Positions 1-8,531 of a stretch of DNA of 64,000 bases are shown piece after piece; position 1 is the stretch's first letter, and every line of letters starts with the position of its first letter. The stretch is from Ga0077555 sp963741565 (GTDB taxonomy: Bacteria > Pseudomonadota > Alphaproteobacteria > Rhizobiales > Hyphomicrobiaceae). Made by a program: the position numbers and the translations under genes. The notes under the pieces are model-generated. The model was not told where the DNA came from, did no database searches, and saw nothing but the letters and a program-made list of their open reading frames with translations. Location of the stretch: the NCBI GenBank assembly GCA_963741565.1, contig CAVUIK010000008.1:1098958-1162957 (forward strand), given 5' to 3'.

Positions 1-149
1 TCACGATGGCAGGCGTGGACGTTCTCGATCAGAGACATGGCGCGCGCGTCACCGACTACGTTCGGCGAGAGCGGTGCGGCGGTCGCTCCAATCGTGAGCA
101 CTGCCAAAGTCGCGGCGCCCAACAGAGCGCGAGTCAGTTTCAAGCTCAT
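1..149 (-). CDS. Small secreted protein, N-terminal part (cut by window edge)
   Basis: The reverse strand reads 49 codons from an ATG at 149 to the left edge without a stop. The first ~25 residues form a clear Sec signal peptide (basic start MSLKLTR, hydrophobic core, Ala-rich cleavage zone ending ATAAP). An excellent ribosome site (AGGGGAG) sits 4-10 bases upstream. The visible mature part ends in IENVHACHR, a style often seen in small Cys/His-containing secreted proteins of Hyphomicrobiales. The rest of the gene is outside the window, so no function can be given. The longest competing plus-strand frame here lacks protein-like composition. Confidence 0.6.
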   Translation of the reverse strand, partial: MSLKLTRALLGAATLAVLTIGATAAPLSPNVVGDARAMSLIENVHACHR

Positions 150-273
150 GGTACTCCCCTGTTCATTTCGACCCGAACAACGTAACGGGACGTCCGGCAA
201 ATTCCTACAGGGAACATGACCGGGACATGAACGGAGCTGCGGATCGGCGAAGGAGCGCTTCGACAATAGCGGG

Positions 274-1128
274 CTACTCTGCCGCCTCGTTTGATTTCAA
301 CCGTGCCTCTTGTGCCTTCAAGGCTTCGAGCGTCGGCATCGAGATGATATTGTAGCCGCAGTCGACGTAGTGCACCTCGCCGGTGACCGCGCCGGATAGA
401 TCCGACAACAGGTAGAGCGCCGATCCGCCCACCTCGTCGAGGGTCGGCGTCCGCTTCAGAGGGGCATGTTCGCCCTGGAAGTTGAAGATGATGCGCGCAT
501 CCGAGATCCCTGCGCCAGCGAGCGTGCGCATCGGCCCCGCAGACAGCGCATTGACGCGGATGCCCTGGCCGCCGAAGTCGGCCGCGAGGTAGCGGACCGA
601 GGCCTCGAGCGCCGCCTTCGCGACACCCATAACGTTGTAGGATGGGACCACGCGCTGGGAACCGTCATAGGTGAGCGTCAGCATCGATCCGCCGTTCTTC
701 ATCAGCGGGGCGGCGCGCTTCGCGATCTCGGTGAACGAGAAGCACGAGATCAGCATCGTGTTCGAGAAGTTTTCGCGCGTCGTGTCGGAATAACGTCCCT
801 GCAACTCGCGACGATCGGAAAACGCCAGGGCATGCACAATGAAATCCAACCCGCCCCAGCTCTTCTCGATCTCGGCAAAGACGTTGTCGACGCTGGCGAG
901 ATCGCCGACGTCGCATGACACGATGACGTCGGAGCCGACCAATTCAGCCAGCGGGATGGCACGGCGGCCGAACTGTTCGCCCTGGTATGTGAAGGCAAGT
1001 TTCGCGCCGTGCTTGGCGCATGCACGCGCTATGCCCCATGCGATGGACCGGTCATTGGCCACCCCCATGACGAGGCCGCGTTTGCCTGCCATCAGAGGGC
1101 CTGGTTGCGTAATGTCCTTCTCGGCCAT
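274..1128 (-). CDS. fabI: Enoyl-[acyl-carrier-protein] reductase (NADH), FabI
   Basis: FabI reduces the trans-2-enoyl-ACP double bond with NADH, the last step of each round of type II fatty-acid elongation in the cytosol. The 284-residue product has the FabI form of the SDR fold: a nucleotide-binding stretch GVANDRSIAWGIA near residues 22-34 and the catalytic set Tyr154, Tyr164 and Lys171 in the Tyr-x6-Lys spacing typical of FabI rather than Tyr-x3-Lys of other SDRs. The frame stays open upstream to 1221, but the start at 1128 (MAEKDITQ) fits family length and has GGGAA upstream. It is the last gene of a fabA-fabB-fabI operon; the gap to fabB is 155 bp. Confidence 0.95.
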   Translation of the reverse strand: MAEKDITQPGPLMAGKRGLVMGVANDRSIAWGIARACAKHGAKLAFTYQGEQFGRRAIPLAELVGSDVIVSCDVGDLASVDNVFAEIEKSWGGLDFIVHALAFSDRRELQGRYSDTTRENFSNTMLISCFSFTEIAKRAAPLMKNGGSMLTLTYDGSQRVVPSYNVMGVAKAALEASVRYLAADFGGQGIRVNALSAGPMRTLAGAGISDARIIFNFQGEHAPLKRTPTLDEVGGSALYLLSDLSGAVTGEVHYVDCGYNIISMPTLEALKAQEARLKSNEAAE

Positions 1129-1283
1129 GAGCGTTCCCAATCTCCGCGGTACTGTCGGGCGCGCGCTTTTCAACCACGCCGTTCGTTTCGCCTTGCGCCT
1201 CGTATCGTACCAGAGCTGCATCGTCCGATCCTTCGTGGCGCACTCTGGCCACGTTTGCCGGACGACGATGCCTCAGTGAGGCG

Positions 1284-2516
1284 TTAACCTTCGTGCCGAC
1301 GGAACACCAGGGTGGCATTAGTTCCGCCAAAACCGAAGCTATTCGACAGCACACAGTTAAGCGCCGTATCCTGTCGTTTTCGCGCTATCGGAACGTCCGC
1401 GAACAATGGATCGATCTCTTCGATGTTGGCGCTCTCGGCGATGAAGCCGTTGTTCAACATCAACAGCGAGAAAATCGCCTCCTGGACGCCGATGGCGCCG
1501 AGCGAGTGTCCTGTCAGCGACTTCGTCGACGAGATGGCGGGAATCTTGGCGCCGAACACCTGGCGGATCGCCTCGATCTCCTTCATGTCGCCGACTGGCG
1601 TGCCAGTGCCGTGCGGATTGATGTAGTCGACCGTCGCGCCAATTCCCTTTCCATCCAGGCCTTCGAGTGCACGCTGCATGCACCGCACGGCGCCTTCGCC
1701 GGATGGCGCTACCATGTCGAATCCGTCCGAGGAAGCGCCGTAGCCGACGATCTCGCCATAGATCTTGGCGCCACGGGCCTTGGCCCGCTCCCGCTCCTCG
1801 AGCACGATCACGCCGGCACCACCGGCAATGACAAATCCATCGCGGTTCTTGTCGTAGGCGCGGCTTGCCTTGGCCGGCGTTTCATTGAATTTGGATGACA
1901 TGGCGCCCATTGCGTCGAACAGCGACGAGAGCGTCCAGTCGAGTTCCTCGCAGCCGCCGGCGAACATGACGTCCTGCTTGCCCCACTGGATCAGCTCTGC
2001 GGCATTGCCAATGCAATGCGCACTTGTCGCGCAAGCCGATGAGATCGAATAGTTGGTGCCCTTTACCTGGAAGGCTGTCGCCAGCACGCCCGACGGGCCG
2101 GAACACATCGCTTTGGGAACCTCGAATGGACCGATCTTTTTCGGGCTCTTGTTGGCGCGTGTGATATCGGCCGCGGCAACGATGGCGACTGTGGAGGGGC
2201 CACCGGAACCCATGATGATTCCGGTCCGCTCGTTCGAGACGTCCGTCGGCGCAATGCCGGAATCGCGGATGGCCTGCTCCATGGCAATGTGGTTCCAGGC
2301 CATGCCAGTATTCATGAACCGCTTCGGCTTTCGCGGTACCATCGCTTCCCAATCAAGCTTCGGTTCGCCGTGGACCTGGCACCGAAAGCCAAGCTCGACG
2401 TACTTGTCAGCTCGCGTGATACCGGAACGCCCCTCCCGCAGCGAGGCAAGCACCTCTTGGGGATTGTTTCCGATGGAGGACACGATCCCCATTCCGGTGA
2501 CGACCACTCGTCTCAT
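1284..2516 (-). CDS. fabB: Beta-ketoacyl-ACP synthase I, FabB
   Basis: This condensing enzyme elongates acyl-ACP with malonyl-ACP and, together with FabA, commits chains to the unsaturated branch. The 410-residue protein starts MRRVVVTGMG, the usual KAS I start, so 2516 is preferred to the longer open frame at 2558. The active site is visible: Cys162 in SSACATS and the two histidines in NPHGTGTP and KSLTGHSLG. It sits 70 bp downstream of fabA on the same strand, the standard fabA-fabB pair, and upstream of fabI. Confidence 0.96.
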   Translation of the reverse strand: MRRVVVTGMGIVSSIGNNPQEVLASLREGRSGITRADKYVELGFRCQVHGEPKLDWEAMVPRKPKRFMNTGMAWNHIAMEQAIRDSGIAPTDVSNERTGIIMGSGGPSTVAIVAAADITRANKSPKKIGPFEVPKAMCSGPSGVLATAFQVKGTNYSISSACATSAHCIGNAAELIQWGKQDVMFAGGCEELDWTLSSLFDAMGAMSSKFNETPAKASRAYDKNRDGFVIAGGAGVIVLEERERAKARGAKIYGEIVGYGASSDGFDMVAPSGEGAVRCMQRALEGLDGKGIGATVDYINPHGTGTPVGDMKEIEAIRQVFGAKIPAISSTKSLTGHSLGAIGVQEAIFSLLMLNNGFIAESANIEEIDPLFADVPIARKRQDTALNCVLSNSFGFGGTNATLVFRRHEG

Positions 2517-2586
2517 GCTCGCGGCCCTTTGCTCGCGTTGATTGAAGCGCACGGACAAGGTCGCCGCGCGCTGCCCTTTTACAAAG

Positions 2587-3129
2587 TTACGCAGACGCTG
2601 CGTCGGGCGCCTGCCCGGGCTCGAACAGGCCGACTTTCATATCCGTAGCCGTGTAAATGACCTGCCCGTCAGCCTTGACAGTGCCATCGGCGATACCGAG
2701 CTTCAGCCGGCGCAGGATGACCCGTTTGAAGTCGACGATGTATTCCACCTTCTTGACGGTCGGTAACACCATGCCGGTGAATTTCACCTCGCCGACGCCG
2801 AGTGCGCGACCCTTCCCGGGGGCGCCGAGCCAGCCAAGGTAAAAGCCTGTCAATTGCCAGAGCGCGTCCAGGCCGAGGCACCCCGGCATCACCGGATCGC
2901 CTTTGAAATGACAGGCAAAAAACCAGTCGAGCGCAGGGTTTCCGGCAACCTTCAACTCAGCCACGACCTGCCCCTTGCCTGCTGGGCCACCCGTCTCGGT
3001 GATGCTTGGGATGCGGTCGAACATCAGCATTGGTGGCAGCGGCAGCTGCGCATTGCCCGGTCCGAACAGTTCACCGCGACCGCAGCGCAGCAAATCCTCG
3101 TAATCGAAGTTCGACTTTCGCTCGGACAT
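2587..3129 (-). CDS. fabA: 3-hydroxydecanoyl-ACP dehydratase/isomerase, FabA
   Basis: FabA dehydrates 3-hydroxydecanoyl-ACP and isomerises the product to cis-3-decenoyl-ACP, the branch point for unsaturated fatty acids. Length (180 aa) and the whole sequence match the family. The catalytic His74 lies in ACHFKGDPVMPG and Asp88 in LGLDALWQL, equivalent to His70/Asp84 of E. coli FabA. It is first in the fabA-fabB-fabI operon and divergent from irr across 330 bp, an arrangement known from many Hyphomicrobiales. Confidence 0.96.
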   Translation of the reverse strand: MSERKSNFDYEDLLRCGRGELFGPGNAQLPLPPMLMFDRIPSITETGGPAGKGQVVAELKVAGNPALDWFFACHFKGDPVMPGCLGLDALWQLTGFYLGWLGAPGKGRALGVGEVKFTGMVLPTVKKVEYIVDFKRVILRRLKLGIADGTVKADGQVIYTATDMKVGLFEPGQAPDAASA

Positions 3130-3459
3130 GCCCTGGTGTTCCGCCTTCTCGATCCTCCGAGGTGCCGATGCACCCGGAGGCGCGTTGGTAGCATACTCAT
3201 GCCGTTGCAGAAAGGCGGCATACCGGTCTTTCCAAAGGGGACTGGCACGCTGCCGGGCCCGCCGTTGGGGCCGTGTTGGCGCAAGATGGCAAAGCTGCCG
3301 ATCCTAATTGTGGCGTTGCCCGCTCGCTGCATTCCGCGTAACATCAAGAGGTTGTGGATAATCGGGACGTGGCGGGCCTGAGCCAGTCCGGCGACGGGAG
3401 CGCACGGACCGGTTCCAGGCCTGACATTGTCAGATCGCATTCGGTTATAGGACGCAGTC
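3130..3459. other. fabA-irr divergent intergenic region
   Basis: This 330-bp stretch separates the starts of fabA (minus) and irr (plus) and must hold both promoters. No clear sigma70 hexamer pair or ICE motif (the Irr site) was found by eye. A perfect DnaA-box 9-mer, TGTGGATAA, occurs at 3353-3361. Open frames crossing the region look like GC-rich shadows rather than genes. Confidence 0.5.
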
Positions 3460-3888
3460 GTGGATCGTACGGTTTCGACATCTGTCTCTCAGGTCGGCGA
3501 TATGCTGCGCAACGCCGGTCTGCGGCCGACGCGCCAGCGGCTGGCCCTCGGGGCGCTTCTGTTTGGCCAGGGCGATCGGCACGTCAGCGCCGAGATGCTG
3601 CATGTGGAAGCGGTCGCGGCGGGTGAGCGCGTCTCTCTGGCGACGGTCTACAATACCCTGCATCAGTTCAAACAGGCGGGACTACTGCGCGAACTCGCGA
3701 TCGAAGGCTCGAAAGCCTATTTCGACACCAACACGTCGAACCACAATCACTTCTACCTGGAAGCCGACGGTAAGCTGATGGATATCCCTGGCTCAGCCGT
3801 TCGCGTCGACGGTCTGCCGGAACCACCGGAGGGTATGGTGGTCAGCCACATCGACGTGGTCGTGCGGTTGGTCCGGAAGGGTGCATAA
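3460..3888 (+). CDS. irr: Fur-family iron response regulator Irr
   Basis: Irr is the global regulator of heme and iron genes in Hyphomicrobiales; it accumulates under iron limitation and binds ICE motifs. The 142-aa product has the Fur winged helix (LRPTRQRLAL, then VSLATVYNTLHQF as the recognition helix) and a metal/heme-binding segment SNHNHFYLE where Bradyrhizobium Irr has a HHH-type motif. The N-terminal Cys-Pro heme regulatory motif of B. japonicum Irr is absent, as in Rhizobium-type Irr. The start is a GTG at 3460. The position next to fabA is the usual one and separates it from Fur or Zur paralogs. An ICE-like site lies at 26740. Confidence 0.88.
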   Translation: MDRTVSTSVSQVGDMLRNAGLRPTRQRLALGALLFGQGDRHVSAEMLHVEAVAAGERVSLATVYNTLHQFKQAGLLRELAIEGSKAYFDTNTSNHNHFYLEADGKLMDIPGSAVRVDGLPEPPEGMVVSHIDVVVRLVRKGA

Positions 3889-4044
3889 GTCGCCTCGCGG
3901 GCTCGCGGACTGATACCGATGGGCCGCCAAGCGGCCGCGGGGCAACTGGCAGCGGGGATTGACGGGGATGGTCTCGGCTTCGGGTTGGACGGCAGGCTGT
4001 CGCGCGAAGCGTCGTGGAATTGTCGTGCCTCGGGCTCGTGCCGC

Positions 4045-5442
4045 ATGAGTGGCGCAAAGCCGTTCGAGTTGACACATCGCAGCATGGCTATTCTGGCCGT
4101 GATCTCGCTTGGCGCGCTCGCCGTGACGACGTTCCCGTTTCCGCCGGACCAACCTAGGCCATTGATCGGTCTCGCCATCCTCGTCGTCACCGTTGCTCTC
4201 TTTGCGACGGGCGCACTGCATGGCCTCGCGACGTCAGCGATCTTCTTTGTGTTGGCGTTGCTGACGGAATCGGCGATGCGCTGGTCGCTCCTGTCGAACG
4301 TGTGGTCCAATGCGACGATGCTGATCTTCGGAGGGCTCATTCTTGGGGCAGCTGCCGAGCGCTCCGGCCTTGGGCGGTTTGTGGCACGCAATCTCCTGCA
4401 ACGCTTTCTGACAACATATTCAAGCCTGCTGCTTGGTATTCTGGTCGGCACCGGCGCGCTGAGCTTTCTCGTGCCCTCGACTATGGGACGGCTCGCGATC
4501 ACGGTGCCGATCGTGATCTCGATCGCGCGCGAGGTCGGCTATACGCAAGGGGCGGCAGGCCACACCGGCATGGTGTTGGCCGCTGTGGCCGGAAACTTCA
4601 TGACGAGCTATGCGATCCTTCCGGCCAACCTTCTTGGCGTGATCCTCACTGGCACAGCGGAGGGGCTCTACGGGCCACAACTCAGCTATGCCGAGTATTT
4701 CTTGTTGTGCGCCCCGGTCCTCGGGCTCGCGAAAGGGCTGACGTTCTGGCTGCTGCTCCGCCTACTGTTCCGGGCGCCGCCGCCGGCCATCGCGCGCGAC
4801 AGCGATCCGGCGATCCTGACGCCGGCCGCGCGCCGGCTCGCCGTACTGTTGACGGTAACGGTGGCACTGTGGGCGACGGACGTGCTGCACGGCCTGCGGC
4901 CAGGCTGGATCGCGTTCGCGGCGGGCATCCTCTGTCTGTTGCCCCCGGTCTCGCTGGTGACGCTGCGCGAAAGTTTCGATGTGAACCGGATCACCGGGGT
5001 GATCACCGTTCCCGTCATGCTGGGGCTTGCGACTGTCCTCACTCAGTCTGGAGCGGGAGATCTGATCGCCCGCTTCATCACGACCATGGTCCCGCTCGAA
5101 GGGCGATCGGCGACATTTGGTTTTGCAGCTGTCGCCGTGTTTGCGGCAATCTCGTCGGTCATTGCCACGACGGTTGGCTGCGTTGCGATCGTGACGCCGC
5201 TCCTCGGAAGCGTTGGCGCCGCGACGGGGTTGTCGATCAAGGCTGGTCTGGTGGCCGAGCTGACGGGATTGCAGGCCTTGTTCTTCCACTATGAGGCGAT
5301 GCCGATCATGGTCGGGCTCATGATGGGGCGTGTGTCGCCAGCAGCGGCCGTCCGTTTTCTTGTGCCGCTGGCGATCACAGGGTTTCTCGTCATTTTGCCG
5401 CTCAACATCTTGTGGCTCAAGCTGCTTGGGTATTTGCCCTGA
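4045..5442 (+). CDS. SLC13/DASS-type inner-membrane anion permease
   Basis: A very hydrophobic protein of about 465 residues with roughly 11-12 predicted membrane spans. It resembles the divalent-anion:Na+ symporter (SLC13, ArsB/NhaD-like fold) group: two inverted halves, each with a re-entrant region, here SFLVPSTMGRLAIT in the first half and SSVIATTVGCVAIVTPLLG in the second. Likely substrates are dicarboxylates, sulfate or similar anions; the sequence does not settle which. The frame opens at 3919, but the part before MSGAKPFEL is not membrane-like, so 4045 is chosen; no strong ribosome site supports it. The next gene, a DapA-superfamily lyase, follows after 67 bp, suggesting uptake plus breakdown of an organic acid. 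Confidence 0.75.
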   Translation: MSGAKPFELTHRSMAILAVISLGALAVTTFPFPPDQPRPLIGLAILVVTVALFATGALHGLATSAIFFVLALLTESAMRWSLLSNVWSNATMLIFGGLILGAAAERSGLGRFVARNLLQRFLTTYSSLLLGILVGTGALSFLVPSTMGRLAITVPIVISIAREVGYTQGAAGHTGMVLAAVAGNFMTSYAILPANLLGVILTGTAEGLYGPQLSYAEYFLLCAPVLGLAKGLTFWLLLRLLFRAPPPAIARDSDPAILTPAARRLAVLLTVTVALWATDVLHGLRPGWIAFAAGILCLLPPVSLVTLRESFDVNRITGVITVPVMLGLATVLTQSGAGDLIARFITTMVPLEGRSATFGFAAVAVFAAISSVIATTVGCVAIVTPLLGSVGAATGLSIKAGLVAELTGLQALFFHYEAMPIMVGLMMGRVSPAAAVRFLVPLAITGFLVILPLNILWLKLLGYLP

Positions 5443-5509
5443 GGCCGAAACGCCTTGATTGTCATCGGCGTATTCGGCACGCTCGATTCATCACCAAAGG
5501 GAGCACAGC

Positions 5510-6439
5510 ATGGCGATCCAACCGATGAAGCCGATGACCGGCGTGTTCCCGATCGCGCCAACGCCGTTTACCGACGGAGGCGATCTGGACCTCGAGGGCA
5601 TGCGGCGTGTGATCGACTGCATGATCGACCAGGGCGTCGATGGAATCTGCATCCTGGCCAACTACTCCGAGCAGTTTCTGCTGTCGGATGCCGAACGCGA
5701 GACGCTGTTGCGCCTGTCAATGGAGCATGTGCGAGGCCGGGTGCCGGTCATCGTCACGACGAGCCACTTCTCGACACGGCTGGCCATTGAGCGGGCCAAG
5801 GCGGCCGCGTCGGCGGGTGCCGCCATGCTGATGATGATGCCGCCTTATCATGGCGCCGCCCTCAAGGCGGACGAGCCGCAGATGATCGAGCATTTCCAGC
5901 GGGTCGCCGAGGCCGCCCGCATCCCGATCATGGTGCAGGATGCGCCGCTGTCGGGTGTCACACTGTCGGTGCCGTTTCTGGTGCGGCTCGCGCGCGAAGT
6001 TCCGCTGGTCGCCTTCTTCAAGATCGAAGTGCCGGGCACTGCGGCTAAGCTGCGTGCCTTGATCGAAGCGGGTGGCACGGCAATCGCAGGTCCATTCGAC
6101 GGTGAAGAATCGATCACGCTGATGGCCGATCTCGACGCCGGGGCGACGGGCACGATGCCAAGTGCGCTGATTCCGGATCTGATCAAGCCGGTGCTGGCCC
6201 ACCATGCCGCCGGCCGTCGCAAGGAAGCCGCGGCCCAGTACGCGCGGATCCTCCCACTGATCAACTTCGAGAACCGGCAGTGCGGCCTGCGCGCCACCAA
6301 GACGGTGATGAAGGCTGGCGGCGTGATCAAGAGCGACGCCGTTCGCCATCCCCTGACGGCGCTGCATCCGACCACACGTGATGGATTGCTTGAGCTGGCG
6401 CGCGAGACCCATCCGCTTGTGTTGACCTGGGGCAAGTGA
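5510..6439 (+). CDS. Dihydrodipicolinate synthase (DapA) superfamily aldolase/dehydratase
   Basis: The 309-residue TIM-barrel protein belongs to the Schiff-base lyases that cleave or dehydrate 2-keto acids. The likely Schiff-base lysine is in LVAFFKIEVPG. The usual DapA catalytic Tyr segment (LYNVP) reads IMVQDAPLSG here, so it is unlikely to make dihydrodipicolinate for lysine; catabolic action on a sugar acid or hydroxy-keto acid is more likely. The start at 5510 is supported by AAAGGGAG upstream. It follows the permease gene on the same strand and faces the TTT transporter operon, so a shared organic-acid pathway is plausible but inferred. Confidence 0.8.
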   Translation: MAIQPMKPMTGVFPIAPTPFTDGGDLDLEGMRRVIDCMIDQGVDGICILANYSEQFLLSDAERETLLRLSMEHVRGRVPVIVTTSHFSTRLAIERAKAAASAGAAMLMMMPPYHGAALKADEPQMIEHFQRVAEAARIPIMVQDAPLSGVTLSVPFLVRLAREVPLVAFFKIEVPGTAAKLRALIEAGGTAIAGPFDGEESITLMADLDAGATGTMPSALIPDLIKPVLAHHAAGRRKEAAAQYARILPLINFENRQCGLRATKTVMKAGGVIKSDAVRHPLTALHPTTRDGLLELARETHPLVLTWGK

Positions 6440-6467
6440 GCGCCGGTTTACAAGCGACAATCAAGAA

Positions 6468-6500
6468 GGCCCGCGATCGCTCGCGGGCCTCGTTGTTTTT
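6468..6500 (+). terminator. Rho-independent terminator between convergent genes
   Basis: A perfect 9-bp stem GGCCCGCGA / TCGCGGGCC with a 4-base loop (6468-6489) is followed by TCGTTGTTTTT. It ends the plus-strand DapA-family transcript; weak T-richness on the other side may let it serve the opposing operon too. Confidence 0.85.
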
Positions 6501-6519
6501 GGACGGCGGTCGTTCGGGT

Positions 6520-7488
6520 CTAATCGAGCTTGATGTTGGCGGTCTTGATCAGGCCCTCGTTGATCTTGCCATCTTCCTCGAGAAATTTGATCAGTTGTTC
6601 AGGCGTTGAGACCACCGGGGCGAAGCCGAGTGTCGTCAAGCGCGACTTGAACTCGGCGTCCTTGCCGATCTCGGCCATCTTTGCTGCGATCTTGGCGGTG
6701 ATTTCCTTCGGCGTTCCCGCCGGGGCCCAAAGCGAGAACCAGATCGGTACGTCAGCGCCTGGGAAGCCGAGTTCGGTCAGCGTCGGCACGTCCGGGAACT
6801 GGGCGCTGCGCTCGCTATGATTGACGTTGAGCAGTGCCAGCTTGCCGGCCTTGATGTGCGGCGTCGTAATAGTCTCGTTCATCAGGTGGGCGGTGCCCGC
6901 GAGAAGATCGTTCAACCCGTCAGCGCCGCCGCGATAAGGTACGTGCAGGATATCGATGCCCGCCTTGAGCTTCAGCATCTCGACGCGCATCTGCGTCGCC
7001 GTACCGACGCCCGAGGATGCGAACACCAGCTTGCCGGGGTTCTTCTTCGCGTACTCGATCAGCTCTTTGAACGTCTTGACGCCTACCGACGGGTGGACGG
7101 CGAAGCCTGTGACCATGTCGCCGGCCCGGCTGATCGGCGCAAAGCTCTTCAGCGGGTCGTAGTTGGTCTTCTTGAGAAGCGGAAAAATGTTCAGCGTGTT
7201 GTTCGGCGTAAACAACAGCGTGGAGCCGTCCGGGGCGGATTTTGCTGCGGCCTCGGCGCCGATTGTGCCTGATGCGCCGCCACGGTTTTCGATGACGAAT
7301 GGCTGCCCGAAAGCCTGCGACAGCTTCTCGGCCCAGGGGCGCGCGATCGTATCGGTGCCACCACCAGCCGCGTAGGGGACAATGACCTTCACGGGCTTGT
7401 CGGGCCAAGTGCCTTGAGCGATGGCGGGCCGGGCGATCGAGGCTGCCAACCCACCAGCCGCGAGACCAAGAATTTTACGACGATCCAT
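6520..7488 (-). CDS. TTT-family substrate-binding protein (TctC/Bug), copy 1
   Basis: A periplasmic receptor of the tripartite tricarboxylate transporter type, 322 aa, normal family length. It starts with a twin-arginine-like signal (MDRRKILGLAAGG, cleavage near AIAQG) followed by the Bug-fold signature WPDKPVKVIVPYAAGGGTD and ENRGGASGTIG. Family members bind carboxylates such as citrate, malonate, aromatic acids or nicotinate; the ligand cannot be read from sequence. It is the last of three paralogous receptors downstream of tctB-tctA, 15 bp from the start-side neighbour's stop. Confidence 0.93.
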   Translation of the reverse strand: MDRRKILGLAAGGLAASIARPAIAQGTWPDKPVKVIVPYAAGGGTDTIARPWAEKLSQAFGQPFVIENRGGASGTIGAEAAAKSAPDGSTLLFTPNNTLNIFPLLKKTNYDPLKSFAPISRAGDMVTGFAVHPSVGVKTFKELIEYAKKNPGKLVFASSGVGTATQMRVEMLKLKAGIDILHVPYRGGADGLNDLLAGTAHLMNETITTPHIKAGKLALLNVNHSERSAQFPDVPTLTELGFPGADVPIWFSLWAPAGTPKEITAKIAAKMAEIGKDAEFKSRLTTLGFAPVVSTPEQLIKFLEEDGKINEGLIKTANIKLD

Positions 7489-7503
7489 GATGATTCCTTC
7501 GAG

Positions 7504-8478
7504 TTATTCAACTTTGATGTTGTTCTTTTTGATGACTTCCTTGTTCCGCTCGATGTCCTGGACGAGGTACTTGCGCATATCCTCGGGCGACTGTTGCGGA
7601 ACAACAACGTTTACGGCGAGCATCTTCGACTTCATATCGTCGGTCTTGGCGATCTCGGCCATCTTTGCGTTGATTTTCTCGCGAATGTCCTTCGCGGTAC
7701 CAGCCGGCGCCCAGAGCGAGAACCACACCGGGATCTCCGCATCCATGATGTCGAGCTCCTTCATCGTCGGGACGTTCGGAAACTCGGGATGTTTGAGGGC
7801 ACCATCGATGTTGAGCAGGATCAGCTTGCCGGCCTTCACGTGAGCGAGCGTGATCGGCTCGTTCATCATGTGGATGACGCCCGGCAGATGATCATTCAGC
7901 GTATCTGCACCGCCACGATAGGGAACGTGCAGGATGTCGATCCCAAACTTGTTCTTGATCGCCTCGAGTTTCAAGTGATTGCCCATGCCGACTCCGGAGG
8001 AGCCGAAAGTCAGCTTTCCCGGATTCTTCTTGGCGTAATCCACCAAATCCTGGATCGTCTTGATCCCGAGCGAGGGATGGACCGTGAAGCCGACGAGGGC
8101 ATCGCCGGTGCGCGCGACGGGATCGAAATCCTTCACCGAATCGAACCCGACCTTTCGCAGACTCGGCACAATAGCGATCGAGGCATTGGGCGTATATAGC
8201 AGCGTGTAACCGTCGTTCGGTGATTTCGCCACCGACTCGATGCCGATCGAGCCGCTGGCACCACCGCCACGATTTTCGACGATGAACTGCTGCTTGAACT
8301 CCTGGGTGAGCTTGTCAGCCCAAACGCGCGCGGTCTGGTCGGTGGCGCCGCCCGGCGCAAACGGCACGACGATCTTTACGGGCTTGTCGGGCCAAGCGGC
8401 TCCTTGGGCGGACACTGAAGTTGCGAGAGCGGCAGACAGTAGTCCACCGATGGCGAGAACGACGACGCGACGACGCAT
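7504..8478 (-). CDS. TTT-family substrate-binding protein (TctC/Bug), copy 2
   Basis: The second Bug-type periplasmic receptor, 324 aa. The start at 8478 is fixed by a textbook GGAGGTGA five bases upstream; the open frame to 8505 runs across that site. Signal peptide MRRRVVVLAIGG with cleavage near VSAQG, then WPDKPVKIVVPFAPGGATD and ENRGGGASGSIG. It has the same domain plan as the copies on both sides but differs throughout, so the duplication is old rather than recent. Confidence 0.93.
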   Translation of the reverse strand: MRRRVVVLAIGGLLSAALATSVSAQGAAWPDKPVKIVVPFAPGGATDQTARVWADKLTQEFKQQFIVENRGGGASGSIGIESVAKSPNDGYTLLYTPNASIAIVPSLRKVGFDSVKDFDPVARTGDALVGFTVHPSLGIKTIQDLVDYAKKNPGKLTFGSSGVGMGNHLKLEAIKNKFGIDILHVPYRGGADTLNDHLPGVIHMMNEPITLAHVKAGKLILLNIDGALKHPEFPNVPTMKELDIMDAEIPVWFSLWAPAGTAKDIREKINAKMAEIAKTDDMKSKMLAVNVVVPQQSPEDMRKYLVQDIERNKEVIKKNNIKVE

Positions 8479-8531
8479 ATCAGTCACCTCCGATTGGTCC
8501 GGCACAGGTATCCGGACGTGGCTCCAGGGAG

